Part shown: positions 42,601 through 53,515 of the stretch, in pieces
Layout of the letters: every line of letters begins with the position of its first letter
How positions within the stretch are numbered: the stretch's first letter is position 1
Assembly: GCA_030847615.1 (NCBI GenBank)
Contig: JAUMIR010000001.1
Coordinates: forward strand, 182,113,001 to 182,177,000
Source: Gambelia wislizenii
Lineage: Eukaryota; Chordata; Lepidosauria; Squamata; Crotaphytidae
DNA: 64,000 nucleotides
Reading direction: 5' to 3'
The notes under the pieces: generated by a model
What the model saw: the letters and a program-made list of their open reading frames with translations, nothing else
What the model was told of the DNA's origin: nothing
Database searches by the model: none
Translations under genes and position numbers: made by a program

Positions 42601-44985
42601 ACACCACAAGAGAGATGCCATGAGGGAGGAAAAGGAAAAACAGAAGTCCTAGCATACTAATAGTTGACTATTAATACAACTGTCCTTTTTCAGAGTTGCA
42701 AGTGCCTAAACAGAGCATGAGAATACCTTGGTATAAGAAAACAGTATAAGAGAATGAGAGGGATAGGAAACTGAGGACCTAATCACACCATCTTGCTGCA
42801 ATCATGTTAGTTAAGGAAATGGAAACATACTGGTTTGGGAACATTATGACACTTCTGTACCGTAGCGCTATGGAGCTCCTTTGGCGATCTATGGCCCCAT
42901 ACTCTCTCTTCCTCATGGCCTCCATAACCCTGTCTTCCTGCCTTATGCCCTACCCAGCATGCCTTTCAATTTTTTTTAAAAAAAATATTTTTACCACAAT
43001 TGTGCAATTATGGCAATACGATGAATTTTAAAAAGAAAGAAACAGAAACGGAAAGGAAAATAGCCTGCTTGGGAGTAGTGAGGGGGAGGGGGACAGGAGG
43101 ACAATCATGCCCACTGATGCCACATGACAGCCGGCATATCGGAACTGCAGTGGAAGGGAACTATTGCACAGAAGGCAGTCATAGAAAAGCAGCAATATTG
43201 GGAGCCATTGATGGGTTTTACTCATCAATGAAAAGGTATGCTCTACCTACAAATAGCATACAAAGCAGAAGCAGGGCGAACATGATGTCATGTGATAAGG
43301 AACGGCCACAGAGGCTATTATAAAGCTGAAATCATGCTGTACCAGTCTCATCCAGAGTCAGCCAGGTTATAGCACAGACAGTCACAAGCCTTAGGTGCTA
43401 GAAGTAGCAATCGGAGAGACCATCATCAGTGAGTAATGTAAGGTCAGAGAAGTAGAGTGGTGTGTTACTGGTTCATCAAGCTGCAGGGAGAAAGTCAAAG
43501 AGAAGTCTCATAAATGTACCATGGGTCAAAGGAGTCAAGAAAATCCTGTAGGAGGAAATAATGTGGGAGACAGCATTTGCAGCAAGCCAAGGCAGACATT
43601 TTGAAAGCTTGAACTTATAAGCAGTTATCAGGAAGGTCGGTTGTTACTCATCAGGGCAGATTCTGCCAAATCAGGCACTGCTGGATTCATGCATTCTGGC
43701 ACAGCTGAGCAATCATACTGTCAATTCTGCTGCAGTCTCTCCTGGGGAAGCCTTTCTGACTCTTTTGTCAGTGGATTTAGGTGTTTATCTACTCAGAATT
43801 AAGCACCACAAATTACAGGTAATCATGTATTTACATGCTAAAATGCTTTAGTCAATGGATAGCCCCATTTTTTAAAACAGAGATTTCTTATATTTAGTAG
43901 AGATTTCTTATATTCAGCTTTGTCGAACCTATTGCCTTTCACATTTGTAAATATAGATAACTGCCAACTGCTCTTGGAAATCCTTCTTGAAACGTAAGAG
44001 AATTGCATGGCAACACAGTTGAATGCACTCATCAATCTATGAAGTTGGATCTGAAGTCAATCTATGCCCATTGCACCCACACATCAATAGGTGGTCCCTA
44101 CCATATAAGGAGATGACATTGAGAAAATCAGTACTGCTATTCACAGTGAAGAAAATAGAACAAAATGAACTTCAGTGACAGCTTGCATAGTTCAGTAGCT
44201 TTCTTTAGTTTCAGACTGAAGATAATGCACAAAACTGTATAAATAAAAATGTCCCATTTAATGGTGGGATCCCACAGACATCTGGTGTTTCTTCATCTGA
44301 AACAGTAGCTCTACTCCTTGTACCAGCTAGTGGTCAATATACAAAAGTGGATGACACCCAATTGATAGAGATTTTTGATTAGGTATGTTGAACAAAACAA
44401 TACTGTTGGCTTGTTCTTGGATGCATTCCTTTTCTTTTACGTTACAGCAAGAGCTTAAAATCAATGTCACCTGATTGATCACAAAATGAAGGACAGAGAG
44501 AGGCTAAAGAGATTAACAACATGTCATCAACACCAACTCTTCTACTTATAAACTGAAATATGAAAAAGAGGTTTAAAAAAGAACAAAAAAGCAACTGGCT
44601 GAAAATCAAATTTATTTGTGAAATATCTGGTATCTCTGTCAATCTACTGCAGTGAAAACAAGGATGAAGCATAGTTCTACCGGTAGCAATGTTTTCACTT
44701 GCAGTTTGCCTACTGAGTTTTCCTGTTGAGTTACTACAAAATGTGGCATTCCCCAGCATAAGTTCTGTGCTAATTGTTCTTCAGTGAATACCAACAGGCA
44801 TGATGAAATTGGCATGAGGAGGATATGTGTCAAGGTTTTAGCAAACTGGCCCCAATAATTGCTTGATTACTTTTATTGTGCCACTGAAAAGTTAGTAAGA
44901 GCGAATCAAGTTGATGGCCTAATAAATTTGATGCATTCATCCTTCATAAAACTGCCATGTTGTGAATACAGAAGATTCTTACCTG
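42601..44985. other. No recognisable gene or repeat
   Basis: The region includes low-complexity GAAAGAAACAGAAACGGAAA near 43035. A GTCATGTGATAAGGAACG word near 43288 resembles part of MITE family P, but too little is left to call. Frames are not supported. Confidence 0.4.
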
Positions 44986-45250
44986 GATTCTACAGGTGAG
45001 GCCCTCAGTCAGGCACCTCTGCCAACGATAAGGCAAGGTGGGCAGCAACAGGAGAAAAGTCCTTTACAGTGGTGGCACCCTGTCCATGGAATTATGTTCC
45101 CAGAGAGCTCATCTGGAGTTCACATTATAATATCTTCCAGAGAGACCTTTGTTATTCTCCCAGGTCTTCTTAATGTTTTTTTAGATCATAGCACTCTTCT
45201 AAGTTCCCACTGCTTTTCCATTGGTTTTTCTATTAATTGATGTTAGTTTA
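44986..45250 (+). mobile_element. L2-like LINE C-terminal fragment
   Basis: Plus-strand translation gives APLPTIRQGGQQQEKSPLQW, then a WWHPVHGIMFPE stretch that corresponds to the SVVAPRLWN-type block of L2-like LINEs. An AT-rich tail follows. The fragment is short and diverged. Confidence 0.45.
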
Positions 45251-45411
45251 ATCTTGGTTTATTATATAGGTTATTGGGTAATCAGAAAATGCAACAAACA
45301 GATAAGTAAATAAATTGATATCCTGAATTCAGCATGAAGTACATTCAAGACAACTGCAGATGATATATGAAAACAATGTATAACAAAAATGTGGATTTCT
45401 ATAGCATGTGT

Positions 45412-46288
45412 TGTTATCCAAAATGCTTGGGATCTGCAGAGATAACACACTTATTTTAAGATGGGGAATTAATATACTCAACTTGGCAATACATGAGGCA
45501 GGCAACAAGCAGGACCTCGAGACCTATATATACCAGTACTAATGAGGAGACTATGCCAACTAGGTACAATTAAATTATCTTAATTAAGAAAGTAACAATT
45601 ACAACATTCACACACACATAAGGGCTTCAAGCACTCATGCAAGGCTAATGAAATAAGTAAGAAGTCTTTGGATAGAGGAATAGAGCAAGGGGAGTTTTGT
45701 GGTGATACTGTATGATCAGAGGAGTTGCAATTGCGGAGAAAACCAGCAAAGTGGGGAGGGGGGGTCCAGAAGCTGGAATAGTGATACACCTGATGTGCAG
45801 TCTAAAGCATGGGAACTGTGCATACTTGAGTGGAATTTTGAAGGGGTTTTTATACCTAATATTTCTCTTCAGGTGATGGGGTTTAGAGGGAGATGCAATG
45901 CTTCTCAGTCTCCCAGGCTAAAGCAATGGATGCTCTGGAAACAGTAGCAATCATTAATGTGTTAACACTTTGAATGAAGTAAGCAACCTTCTTTGTTTGT
46001 GAGGGGGGATAGCTCTTTACAAACCCTGAGTATTTAGCTATACATGATTGGATTAGCCAGATGTTCAGGCAAGAAGTTGCCTTTCATGTTACCTTTCTTT
46101 GGAATTTGGAATAGTCCCTCCCTAGGATGTACATGACTTAGTCTCAGTGCTAGTCCTTGGGAATCCTTGGTTCTTTGGGGACCATGGTTTACTTGCCATT
46201 CCAGTGGAAGGTCACACTTAGCCAGATTATTAAATATTGCCAATTATTATAAGGAAAAGGGGCTGGGGGGGTGTCAGGGCTGGTAACA
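45412..46288 (-). repeat. Solo LTR, TGTTACC family, copy A
   Basis: The ends are TGTTATCC on the left and GGTAACA on the right, flanked by GTGT on both sides (45408-45411, 46289-46292), a possible 4-bp target duplication; the right flank is a GT repeat, so this could be chance. A TATA-like motif lies on the minus strand at about 45848 (GGTATAAAAAC). About 877 bp. It matches copy B along its length. It could be an endogenous retrovirus or gypsy LTR; no coding part is attached. Confidence 0.65.
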
Positions 46289-46413
46289 GTGTGTATGTGT
46301 GTGGTTATAACAGTGTGTGTGTGTGCATGTGTGTGTGTGTGTGTGTGTGTTATACCATGTATATGTGTAGGTATGCATGTATGTTTATATGTGATAATTT
46401 TGCTAATACTTAG
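46289..46413. repeat. (GT)n microsatellite
   Basis: Two GT-rich runs (around 46289-46352) with minor interruptions, followed by GTATGCATGTATG-type degeneration. Confidence 0.9.
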
Positions 46414-46534
46414 AATCATAGAATCATAGGGTTGGAAGAGACTACAAGGGCCATCCAATCCAACCCCCTGCCATGCAGGAATAAACAATCAAATCATTCC
46501 CAGCAGATGGCCATCCAGCCTCTGTTTAAAAACC
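46413..46534 (-). mobile_element. CR1 3' end fragment
   Basis: TAGAATCATAGAATCATAGG followed by GTTGGAAGAGACTACAAGGG and AGATGGCCATCCAGCCTCTG is the last 120 bp of a CR1, minus strand. Confidence 0.9.
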
Positions 46535-46659
46535 AATATTTAGAAAGATAAACATTTACAAATAGACTTATATTTAGAAATTTGGTCAGCATTTATAGAA
46601 ACTTATAGCTAATGTGGTTATTTTCCCTCCTTTTATGATTATATTTTTCTGCTTTTGTT
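46535..46659. other. Unassigned spacer
   Basis: AT-rich, nothing recognised. Confidence 0.4.
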
Positions 46660-46850
46660 ATGTATGTATGTACCTTCAAGTCACCTGTTGACTTATGGAG
46701 AATACATAGACATGGTTTTGCCAGTTCGTTCCTCTAAAATGTAGCCTACAGTACCTGGTATTTCTTGGCAGTACCCCATCCAAATACTAACCAGGGCTGA
46801 CCCTGCTTAGCTTCAAAGATCAGACAAGATCTGGTGCCTTTAGGGAACTT
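46660..46850 (-). mobile_element. 5S-rRNA-derived SINE
   Basis: On the minus strand, 46845-46771 reads like the 3' two thirds of 5S rRNA: GATCTTTGAAGCTAAGCAGG, then GGTTAGTATTTGGATGGGG. The rest (46750-46660) is a tail, GACTTGAAGGTACATACATA-type, similar to the tail of the CORE-type SINE (GACTTGAAGG-x-ACA). This is a SINE3-like element, not a 5S gene: the upstream part of 5S is absent and the tail continues without a terminator. Confidence 0.75.
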
Positions 46851-47320
46851 AGTCCCTCTTGCTTTTGTTATTCTAGAACATTATTTTATGGAACTGAGAT
46901 CCCTTTTGAATAGTGTAAATAAAAAAAATATCTTTAAAAAATTAGCGCTCAGGAAGAGAATTGGGTGGGGGAACGTGTTAGCAGAGGTAAACACTGATTC
47001 CAAAGGCTGATTATGGTTTGGAAAGTAATTACTTCTGAAATTAGAGAAACAAAGGGTGTGTTTAGCTCACAGGACATGGATTTCTATTTCAAATTGATGT
47101 AAGAGTGCCTTAAAATCTATAGCAATCCATATAATGTGTGCTAAATCTAAAGCCTACTGGAAAATTGATATAGAAACTTAAAACTGCATGCTGTTGGAAG
47201 TTCTCTACTCATATAGAAAAATGAGAATGAAAATAAAGAGTAAGAGAAAGAGAGAGGATTTTTTTAAAAAATGGAGTGCTCTGAAATTATTGCAATGGGA
47301 CAGAGCTTATAAAATTTCAA
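46851..47320. other. No recognisable gene or repeat
   Basis: AT-rich sequence with an AAAAAAAA run near 46922. Confidence 0.4.
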
Positions 47321-47638
47321 TGTGAAGTCGAAGGCTTTCATGGCAGGCATCCATAGATTTTCCTTGGGTTTTTTCCAAGCTGTGAGGCCATGTTCTGGAA
47401 GAGTTTACTTCTGACATTTCACCTGCATCTGTGGCTGGCATCTTCAGAGTATGGTTGAGTAGGAGTGTGTGGAATTTATATACTGTGAACCCCTGTTGGG
47501 GAGTATATGTAAATTTGTGTATTTGAATGGTTAGTTTTTCGGTGTAGATATGCAGGGGGGATTAGTGTCTGATTGGCTAATGGTTGGTTGATGGCCCATT
47601 GTCTGCTGGAAATCCCCCTGTCCCTGGGTAGAATTCAT

Positions 47639-48029
47639 CCCAGAGGGCCTTTTCGGTAATCGCCCCCAAATTGTGGAATGACCTGCCGAATGAGATCCGT
47701 CAGATAACAAGCCTGAGTGGCTTTAAAAAAGCACTAAAGACGGATCTCTTTCGGCAGGCCTTTCCTAATTAGATTCCGGCCTCAGGGGATCCTGGCCTCT
47801 TCTGGCCTGCTGGCCATTTATTATATTTTATTGTATTTATAGTTTTAAATGTGATTTTAGATTAGTAGTTTTTAATTTATATTTGTTTAATGTTTTTTTA
47901 TGGGGGAGGGTGGGAGTGGGGGTGTTTAGGGATTGTATTTGTATTGTATTTTAAATTTTGTAAGCCGCCCCGATTGTTTTAACAGAGGGGCGGGGTATAA
48001 ATAAATATTATTATTATTATTATTATTAT
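47639..48029 (+). mobile_element. L2-like LINE 3' end inserted in Penelope copy
   Basis: It begins CCCAGAGGGCCTTTTCGGTA (encoding the AF-x-APKLWN block and then FKKALKTDLFRQAFPN). Its 3' UTR ends with AAGCCGCCCCGATTGTTTTA, then AGAGGGGCGGGGTATAAATA and (TTA)n. Penelope sequence resumes right after it. Confidence 0.85.
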
Positions 48030-48089
48030 TTGTAAGTGTTGAGTTTTGATTCTATTGTTTTTTCAAAACTGGAAGCCAGATTTTGTTTA

Positions 48090-48265
48090 CTACTACTACT
48101 AATAATAACATTTATTTTTACTCCACCCCTCTGTTAAAAAACAATCAGAGCAGCTTACAACAATTAAAATACAACAATGCTGACTAAAATCCCTAAGCAC
48201 CACCCACCCCCACCCTCCCCCATAAAAAGATATTAAACTAGTATAAAATTAAAAACCAAATAATA
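48090..48265 (-). mobile_element. L2-like LINE 3' end, second insertion in Penelope copy
   Basis: It reads (TAC)n and AATAATAACATTTATTTTTA, then CTCCACCCCTCTGTTAAAAA, then CACCCACCCCCACCCTCCCC. This is the inverse of the 3' UTR in the preceding insertion. Only about 175 bp, with no coding part. Confidence 0.8.
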
Positions 48266-48352
48266 ATTTTAGAGTTTCTTCTTTCCTGTTGATGTTGTCC
48301 AGGTGTTCGTGGATTTCAATAGCTTCTCTGTGCATTCTGACATGATAGTTGT

Positions 48353-48689
48353 TGGCCTAGCCCAGAATTTCCATGTTTTAAAATAGCATTTTGTGTCCAG
48401 GTTGGTTTATAACATGTTCTGTTACTGCTGATTTTTCTGGCTGGCCCAGTCTGCAGCACCTCTCACGTTCCTTGATACATGGGGGATCCAATGGCGCTCA
48501 CTATGGGTCAGAGTGAAATGGAATCCTTGTGGATCCTGGGAAGTCCATACAGTCCTGGTTTCTTTATTATATGTTCTGTTTATAAATTAGTCATTTAGGG
48601 TGATAAAATGTCCGATCCACTTGCCAGCTAGAAGCAATTCTGTTTCTTCACATTGTGTCTTGACAGTGGGCTCTTTTCCAGAGTATAGG
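48353..48689. other. No recognisable gene or repeat
   Basis: Unassigned. Confidence 0.4.
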
Positions 48690-49310
48690 GGGTTGTCTTA
48701 ATGGTGAAAAAACTCCTCATGGAATGTGAGGAGAACCCTACCTGTCTAAATGGCAAGCTGTGCTATTTTGCCATTTTATGAAGGAGAGGGGTTCAAAATG
48801 TGAAAAACAAACAAACAAAAAAACTACATGCAGGAGGAATGCATATTCCTCCTTGTTGGACAAGAGATTTGAAATAAATCACTTTCCCATAGGAGAGGAA
48901 GCACAAAGCTGATTGGCCAGATGAGTGTGGGGACAGGGCTTGCTAACAGGTCAAGTGCCTGGCGTTACCATGTTGATTTTTTGCCTTACCAAGCAAGTGC
49001 TAAGGCAATAAAATGGGGTGTTGGATTTTTCCCTTGTGTGTGTGTGTGTGTGTGTGTGTGTTTTGAAAAGGCAAAATATTGCTCCAGCACACCGTTGAAA
49101 TAGTTTTTTTTAAAAAAAAAAAAACAGTTCAGCAGCAGCAAATTATGGTAGGTAAAAATGCAAGTAATTCACTTACAACCACCATTGTGGCTGCTGGGCA
49201 TGCAAAGCTTTTAGGGGGCCAAAAAACCATTAAGACAAGTTGTAGCTGCTATGAAATGCCATTATTGTAGGGTACTCCAGGTTTCTGGGGCTCGTATAGA
49301 TAGCCCCCAG
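48690..49310. repeat. Interspersed repeat family, member 3, with internal (TG)n
   Basis: The most complete member. TAGGGGGTTGTCTTAATGGT on the left and GGGGCTCGTATAGATAGCCC on the right are weakly inverted. Internal words such as GGAATGCATATTCCTCCTTG, AAGCTGATTGGCCAGATGAG and AAACCATTAAGACAAGTTG match member 2. (TG)n at 49036-49061. Confidence 0.7.
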
Positions 49311-49329
49311 GTTACACATCAGGACAATC

Positions 49330-49830
49330 AGATGTTGTAGCATACCCATTTTTCTTTCAGAGGGACCCATAATCTCTCATGGTGTACTAAATCAAAGGTT
49401 TTGCTGTAATGTATAAAGCACAGGTTGACACTCTTCTGAAATTCTTAGGTGCATTCCATTATCCAATATATGTTTGTAATATCATCTCCAGTGCCTCTTC
49501 TTTTCTGAACCCAGCTTGGGCATTCAACATTTCTTACTCCATATGTGGCAAAAGTCTTTCTTGTAAAATTTTGACCATCACTTTCCTTGCATGGGAGATT
49601 AATCTAGTGGTCCAATGGTTACTAAAACTCCTGATTTCCCCTTTCTTGGGGATTAGAATATATATTGAGCATTTCTAATCTGTGGATGATTGTTTTGTTT
49701 TCCATATTTGTTGGGAGATTTTAGTTAGAATTTGAACAGACTCTGTAGCTTGAAATGGGTCTATTGGTATGTCATCTGTTCCTGGTGATTTATTTAGCTA
49801 GTGTCTATTTCACTTTCTCTAGTGAAATAA
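49330..49830 (-). mobile_element. Bov-B-like (RTE clade) LINE RT fragment
   Basis: Reading the minus strand, the translation includes SWVQKRRGTGDDITNIYWIM and, further on, VNLCFIHYSKTFDLVHHERL. This fits the pattern of Bov-B reverse transcriptase (GFRKGRGTRDQIANIRWIM-type block, then the first catalytic Asp region). Several stops interrupt it. It abuts an RTE copy of opposite orientation at about 49830. Bov-B is the family whose tail Sauria SINEs resemble. Confidence 0.6.
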
Positions 49831-50214
49831 ATATATGCTGGTAGTGTATATGCCCCAACTATACAAGCCGGCCCTGTAGAGAAAGACAAATTCTACACAG
49901 ACCTATGCCAACTCATACAAAAAGTCCCTATAGAAGATAAAATTATTATCCTTGGTGACTTCAATGCCAGAATAGGAAAGAACTCTGAAACCTGGAAAGG
50001 TGTCTTAGGCAAGCATGATATTGGAAATTGCAATGATAACAGATGCCTCTTGCTAGAGTTCTGTGCAGAACAACAGCTGACTATTACAAACACTATCTTT
50101 CAGCAGAAAGATAGCTTGAAGACAAACATTGTTTGTCCCTGATCCAAACATTGGCACCTCATTGACTATGTTCTAGTCCGCCAGAGAAGCATTCGTGATG
50201 TCCGTCATACTCGA

Positions 50215-50829
50215 GTGATGCCCAGTGCAGAATGCCAAACAGATCATCGCCTCGTCAGATGTAAACTAAATCTTCATCTTAAGTTCAAACCTAAGAGGGG
50301 TGCCATCTTAAAGAAGAAACTCCAAGTCAACAATCTTCAACAAGCTACCATGAGAGACAAATTCCAGGCAAACCTGCAAGCAAAACTTGAAGACCATCCT
50401 ACAGATCCTTCTCCTACAGTGCTTTGGCAACATATCAAAAACAGTATCCTCCAGTCTGCGGAAGAATCCTTCGGGTTCTCCCACAAGAAAAATCAAAACT
50501 GGTTTGATGAAAACAACCAAGAGATCCAGGAGCTGCTGGCAAAGAAGAGAACTGCTCGCCCGGCATACCTCACCCAGCCAACTGGCCATGTAAGAAAAGC
50601 AGCTTTCCGTCTCACATGTAGTAAACTTCAACAAAAAATCCGAGACATGCAGAACAGGTGGTGGATCAATATAGCAGAAAAGACACAATACTGTGCAGAT
50701 CTGGGTGATCTTAGAGGATTTTATGAAGCTCTTAAAGCAGTGTTTGGAAGTACTTATCAGGTCCAAAGCTCCTTATATAGTGCAGATGGTCAAACATTAA
50801 TTACTGATAAAGCCTCCATCCTGAATTGA
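50215..50829 (+). pseudogene. RTE-clade ORF, endonuclease end and linker
   Basis: About 204 residues. TDHRLVRCKLNL gives the last endonuclease motif (the SDH-equivalent). It is followed by KKLQVNNLQQATMRDKFQANL and a long helical linker with NWFDENNQEIQELLAKKR and FRGFYEALKAVFG-like text (DLRGFYEALKAVFGS). ASILN ends at a TGA, where related proteins continue with a tryptophan-rich AEHFQSLF that is visible just after the stop. The break is therefore a point nonsense. Confidence 0.75.
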
Positions 50830-50896
50830 TGGGCTGAACATTTTCAAAGTCTCTTTAGTGCCAACTGAGTAGTCCAAGGCTCAGCTATCCAACACT

Positions 50897-51088
50897 TTGG
50901 AACAGACCCTTAAGGCCATACAGCAGATGAAAAACGGCAAGGCGGCTGGGATTGATGGAATTCCACCTGAAGTTTGGAAACACGGAGATCTTGTACTCCA
51001 TGATAAATTCCACAAACTCCTTGTGAATTGCTGTGAAAAAGGGGAACTGCCATCAGATCTCCAAGATGCAATCATCATCACCCTTTAG
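50897..51088 (+). pseudogene. RTE-clade RT, fingers fragment
   Basis: MEQTLKAIQQMKNGKAAGID followed by GIPPEVWKHGDLVLHDKFHK and ELPSDLQDAIIITL is the entry to the RT domain. A TAG follows at the KK-G-xKSDCSNYRGITLL junction. The sequence continues in the same order to about 51250, with frame losses. Confidence 0.75.
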
Positions 51089-51854
51089 AAGAAAGAAGGA
51101 GCAAAATCTGATTGCTCAAACTATCGAGGCATAACACTGCTCTCTATTGCTGGAAAAATCCTTGCAAGGATACTCCTGAACAGATTAGTTCCTGTTATTG
51201 CAGAAGAACTTCTTCCTGAAAGCCAATGTGGCTTCAGAGCCAATAGGAGTACTACACATATGGTATTGCCCTTAGACAACTGCAAGAGAGCAAGGGTCTC
51301 TATGTAACATTTGTCAACCTCACCAAAGCCTTTGACACTGTGAGTAGAAAAGGTGGCAGATCCTGGAAAGGCTAGGATGTCCCCCCCAAATTCCTTAAAA
51401 TGATTATCTTGCTACATGAGAGCCAGCATGGTCAAGTCAGATATGGCGATGCTCTTTCAGAGCCCTTTCTAATAACTAATGGAGTGAAGCAATGTTGTGT
51501 TCTTGCTCCAACTTTATTTATAATCTTCTTCAGCATGATGCTCCAAAGGGCTACGACAGAGCTTGAAGAATAAGACGGCATCTATATACGTTACCGTACT
51601 GATGGTAGCTTGTTTAACTTAAGCCGTCTGAGGGCTCGCACTAAGACCCTAAACTATCTAGTTCATGAGCTGCTCTTCGCTGATGATGCTGCCCTTGTTG
51701 CCCACACATAAGCAGCTCTGCAGTGCCTAACATCCTGCTTCTCAACAGCTGCAGAGCTGTTTGGGCTGGAAGTCAACCTGAAGAAAACAGAAGTTCTTTA
51801 CCAGCCTGCACCACAGGATGAACACCATCATCCCCCATTGCCGTTGGCAACTCT

Positions 51855-52340
51855 GTGCTTAAGTCCATTCAGCAGTTCATCTACCTGGGAAGCATCATCT
51901 CCTCAGATGCCAAGATTGACAAAGAGATCGATCACAGATTAGCAAAGGCATATAGTGCATTTGGAAGACTTCACAAAAGAGTCTGGAGTAATAAACACCT
52001 GAGGCAAAGCACAAAAATCAGTGTGTATAGAGCCATCGTACTGTCTATCCTCCTTTATGGATCTGAAACATGGGTCACCTATCACCACCACCTACGACTC
52101 CTCGAGCGCTTTCATCAGCGCTGTCTACACACAATCCTAAATATACACTGGACTGACTATGTGACGAATGTTGCTGTCCTTGAGCAAGCAGGGATCACCA
52201 GCATTGAGGCCATGATATTGAGAACACAGCTGCGCTGGGCAGGGCACATTTCTAGGATTGAGGACCATCACCTCCCAAAAATAGTACTCTACGGTGAACT
52301 CGCCGTGGGTCAGCGTAAGAGGGGCGCTCCAAAAAAATAA
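51855..52340 (+). pseudogene. RTE-clade ORF, post-RT C-terminal part
   Basis: About 161 residues in one frame. YLGSIISSDAKIDKEIDHRL, RLHKRVWSNKHL, VYRAIVLSILLYGSETWVTY, RWAGHISRIEDHHLPK and RKRGAPKK are the conserved post-RT blocks. A stop at the end is followed by FKDSLKQHLRLSR in frame, so it is a nonsense change. The upstream FADD box is in another frame. Confidence 0.8.
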
Positions 52341-52660
52341 TTCAAGGACTCCCTGAAACAACATCTCAGGCTCAGCCGAATTGATCACCAACAATGGTCC
52401 GCCCTGGCCTCACATTGGGAGGCATGGAGACGCACTATCCACAATGCTGCAGCCTAATTTGAGAACTCATGCCGAACAAGTCTTGAAGAGAAACGACAAC
52501 ACAGAAAGAATCACATCCTGGAAACATCACCCAAGGAGACTTTCTGCTGTGCTTTCTGCAACTGGACTTGTTTATCTCGGATTGGCCTTTTTAGTCATCA
52601 GTGTGCTTGCAGAAAGCACGGGATGAGTCCTTCCTGAATCTTTGTTTGCAAAGAAAGCCA

Positions 52661-53515
52661 GAGAGAGTGTAGATTTGAGTTTTTAAAAATGATCCTATGG
52701 CCCAAAGAGGCCTTGCGCAACCACAGGCCGCTAGTATGACTGGGAGGTCTCTTCCATTCCCAGAGGATGACTTCCCAAAGTCACCTTCCATCCAATTCAG
52801 AGTGTTCTTTAAGTGTTGGGATTGACTGTTCGGTCGTCCCTGCATGGGAATAAATGAGTAGAAACTTCTCTCCTTTGCACTCACAACACCCAGGCCAATT
52901 TTTTGAATATTTCATTGGGGGGGTGGAATATAATGAGAGTGGCTAGAATTGTTTAATGAAAAGTAGATAAAGTCTCATACAATGCAATTACATGTGATCA
53001 ACATAATTGGCTCCTCAATCTCCATGAGGATGAATATGCAGACAGGCAGGGTAGCCATATTTCAATAAGACTGATGGCCATTCTGCCCCTGTTCTGGAAG
53101 GGGAGGCCAGAAGCATGTTTGTGGTGGCCAGGCCTCCCTTGGACTCCCATGGGCCTGGGTCTAGAAAAGTCACATACTTCCAGTGAGCTAGAGGGTGGTT
53201 TGGGGTGGCAACAGAAATGGTGTTGTTGCATTTTTGTGGTTTCAAATGGGAAGAAAGGCCAAACCAGATTCGCACCTTCTCATTCAACATAGACTCCCAC
53301 GTTTACCTATCAAGCAGGAGCATGGTGGTTAGTACTAACCAGGATGGGGGCGGGGGAGAATGGAAGCAAAATCCACCTTGCTGTACCTCCACATGTTCCA
53401 CTACTTTATTATGTTTTTCCTCAGCCCTGCTCACTTCTTATAGAAGTTGGCAGGTCCTTTCCCAATCACTGTGCATTCTGTAATGTCATTGTCCACTACA
53501 CTTTAATAGATGACC
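52661..53515. other. No recognisable gene or repeat
   Basis: Includes a GGGGGGG run near 52917. The open frames at 53015-53483 overlap on both strands and have no domain. Confidence 0.4.

Larger units (their letters stand above)
47321..48352 (-). mobile_element. Penelope-like retroelement 3' end with two LINE insertions
   Basis: The segments 47321-47638, 48030-48089 and 48266-48352 are collinear with the Penelope fragment at 28671-29140. The two gaps are filled by L2-like LINE ends, one in each orientation. The tail starts GTGAAGTCGAAGGCTTTCAT. Its coding part is limited to the last endonuclease residues and has frame breaks. Confidence 0.75.
49831..52660 (+). mobile_element. RTE-clade LINE, 5' truncated, with many lesions
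   Basis: Coding runs left to right. An endonuclease part (VYAPTIQAGPVEKDKFYTDL, IIILGDFNARIGK, HLIDYVLVRQR, TDHRLVRCKL) is followed by a linker (50215-50829). The RT comes next (KAAGIDGIPPEVWKHG, NYRGITLLSIAGKIL, FADDAALV at about 51675-51695), then a post-RT region (51855-52340). The last part resembles a cysteine-histidine end (52530-52620) before a short 3' UTR. It begins inside the endonuclease, so the 5' end is missing. Stops and frameshifts break it at least six times. Confidence 0.8.

Noticed and set aside
43260..43320. Fragment of MITE family P (GTCATGTGATAAGGA)
   Set aside because: Too short a match to call.
46771..46845. Possible 5S rRNA gene
   Set aside because: Only the later part of 5S is present, diverged, and joined to a SINE tail.
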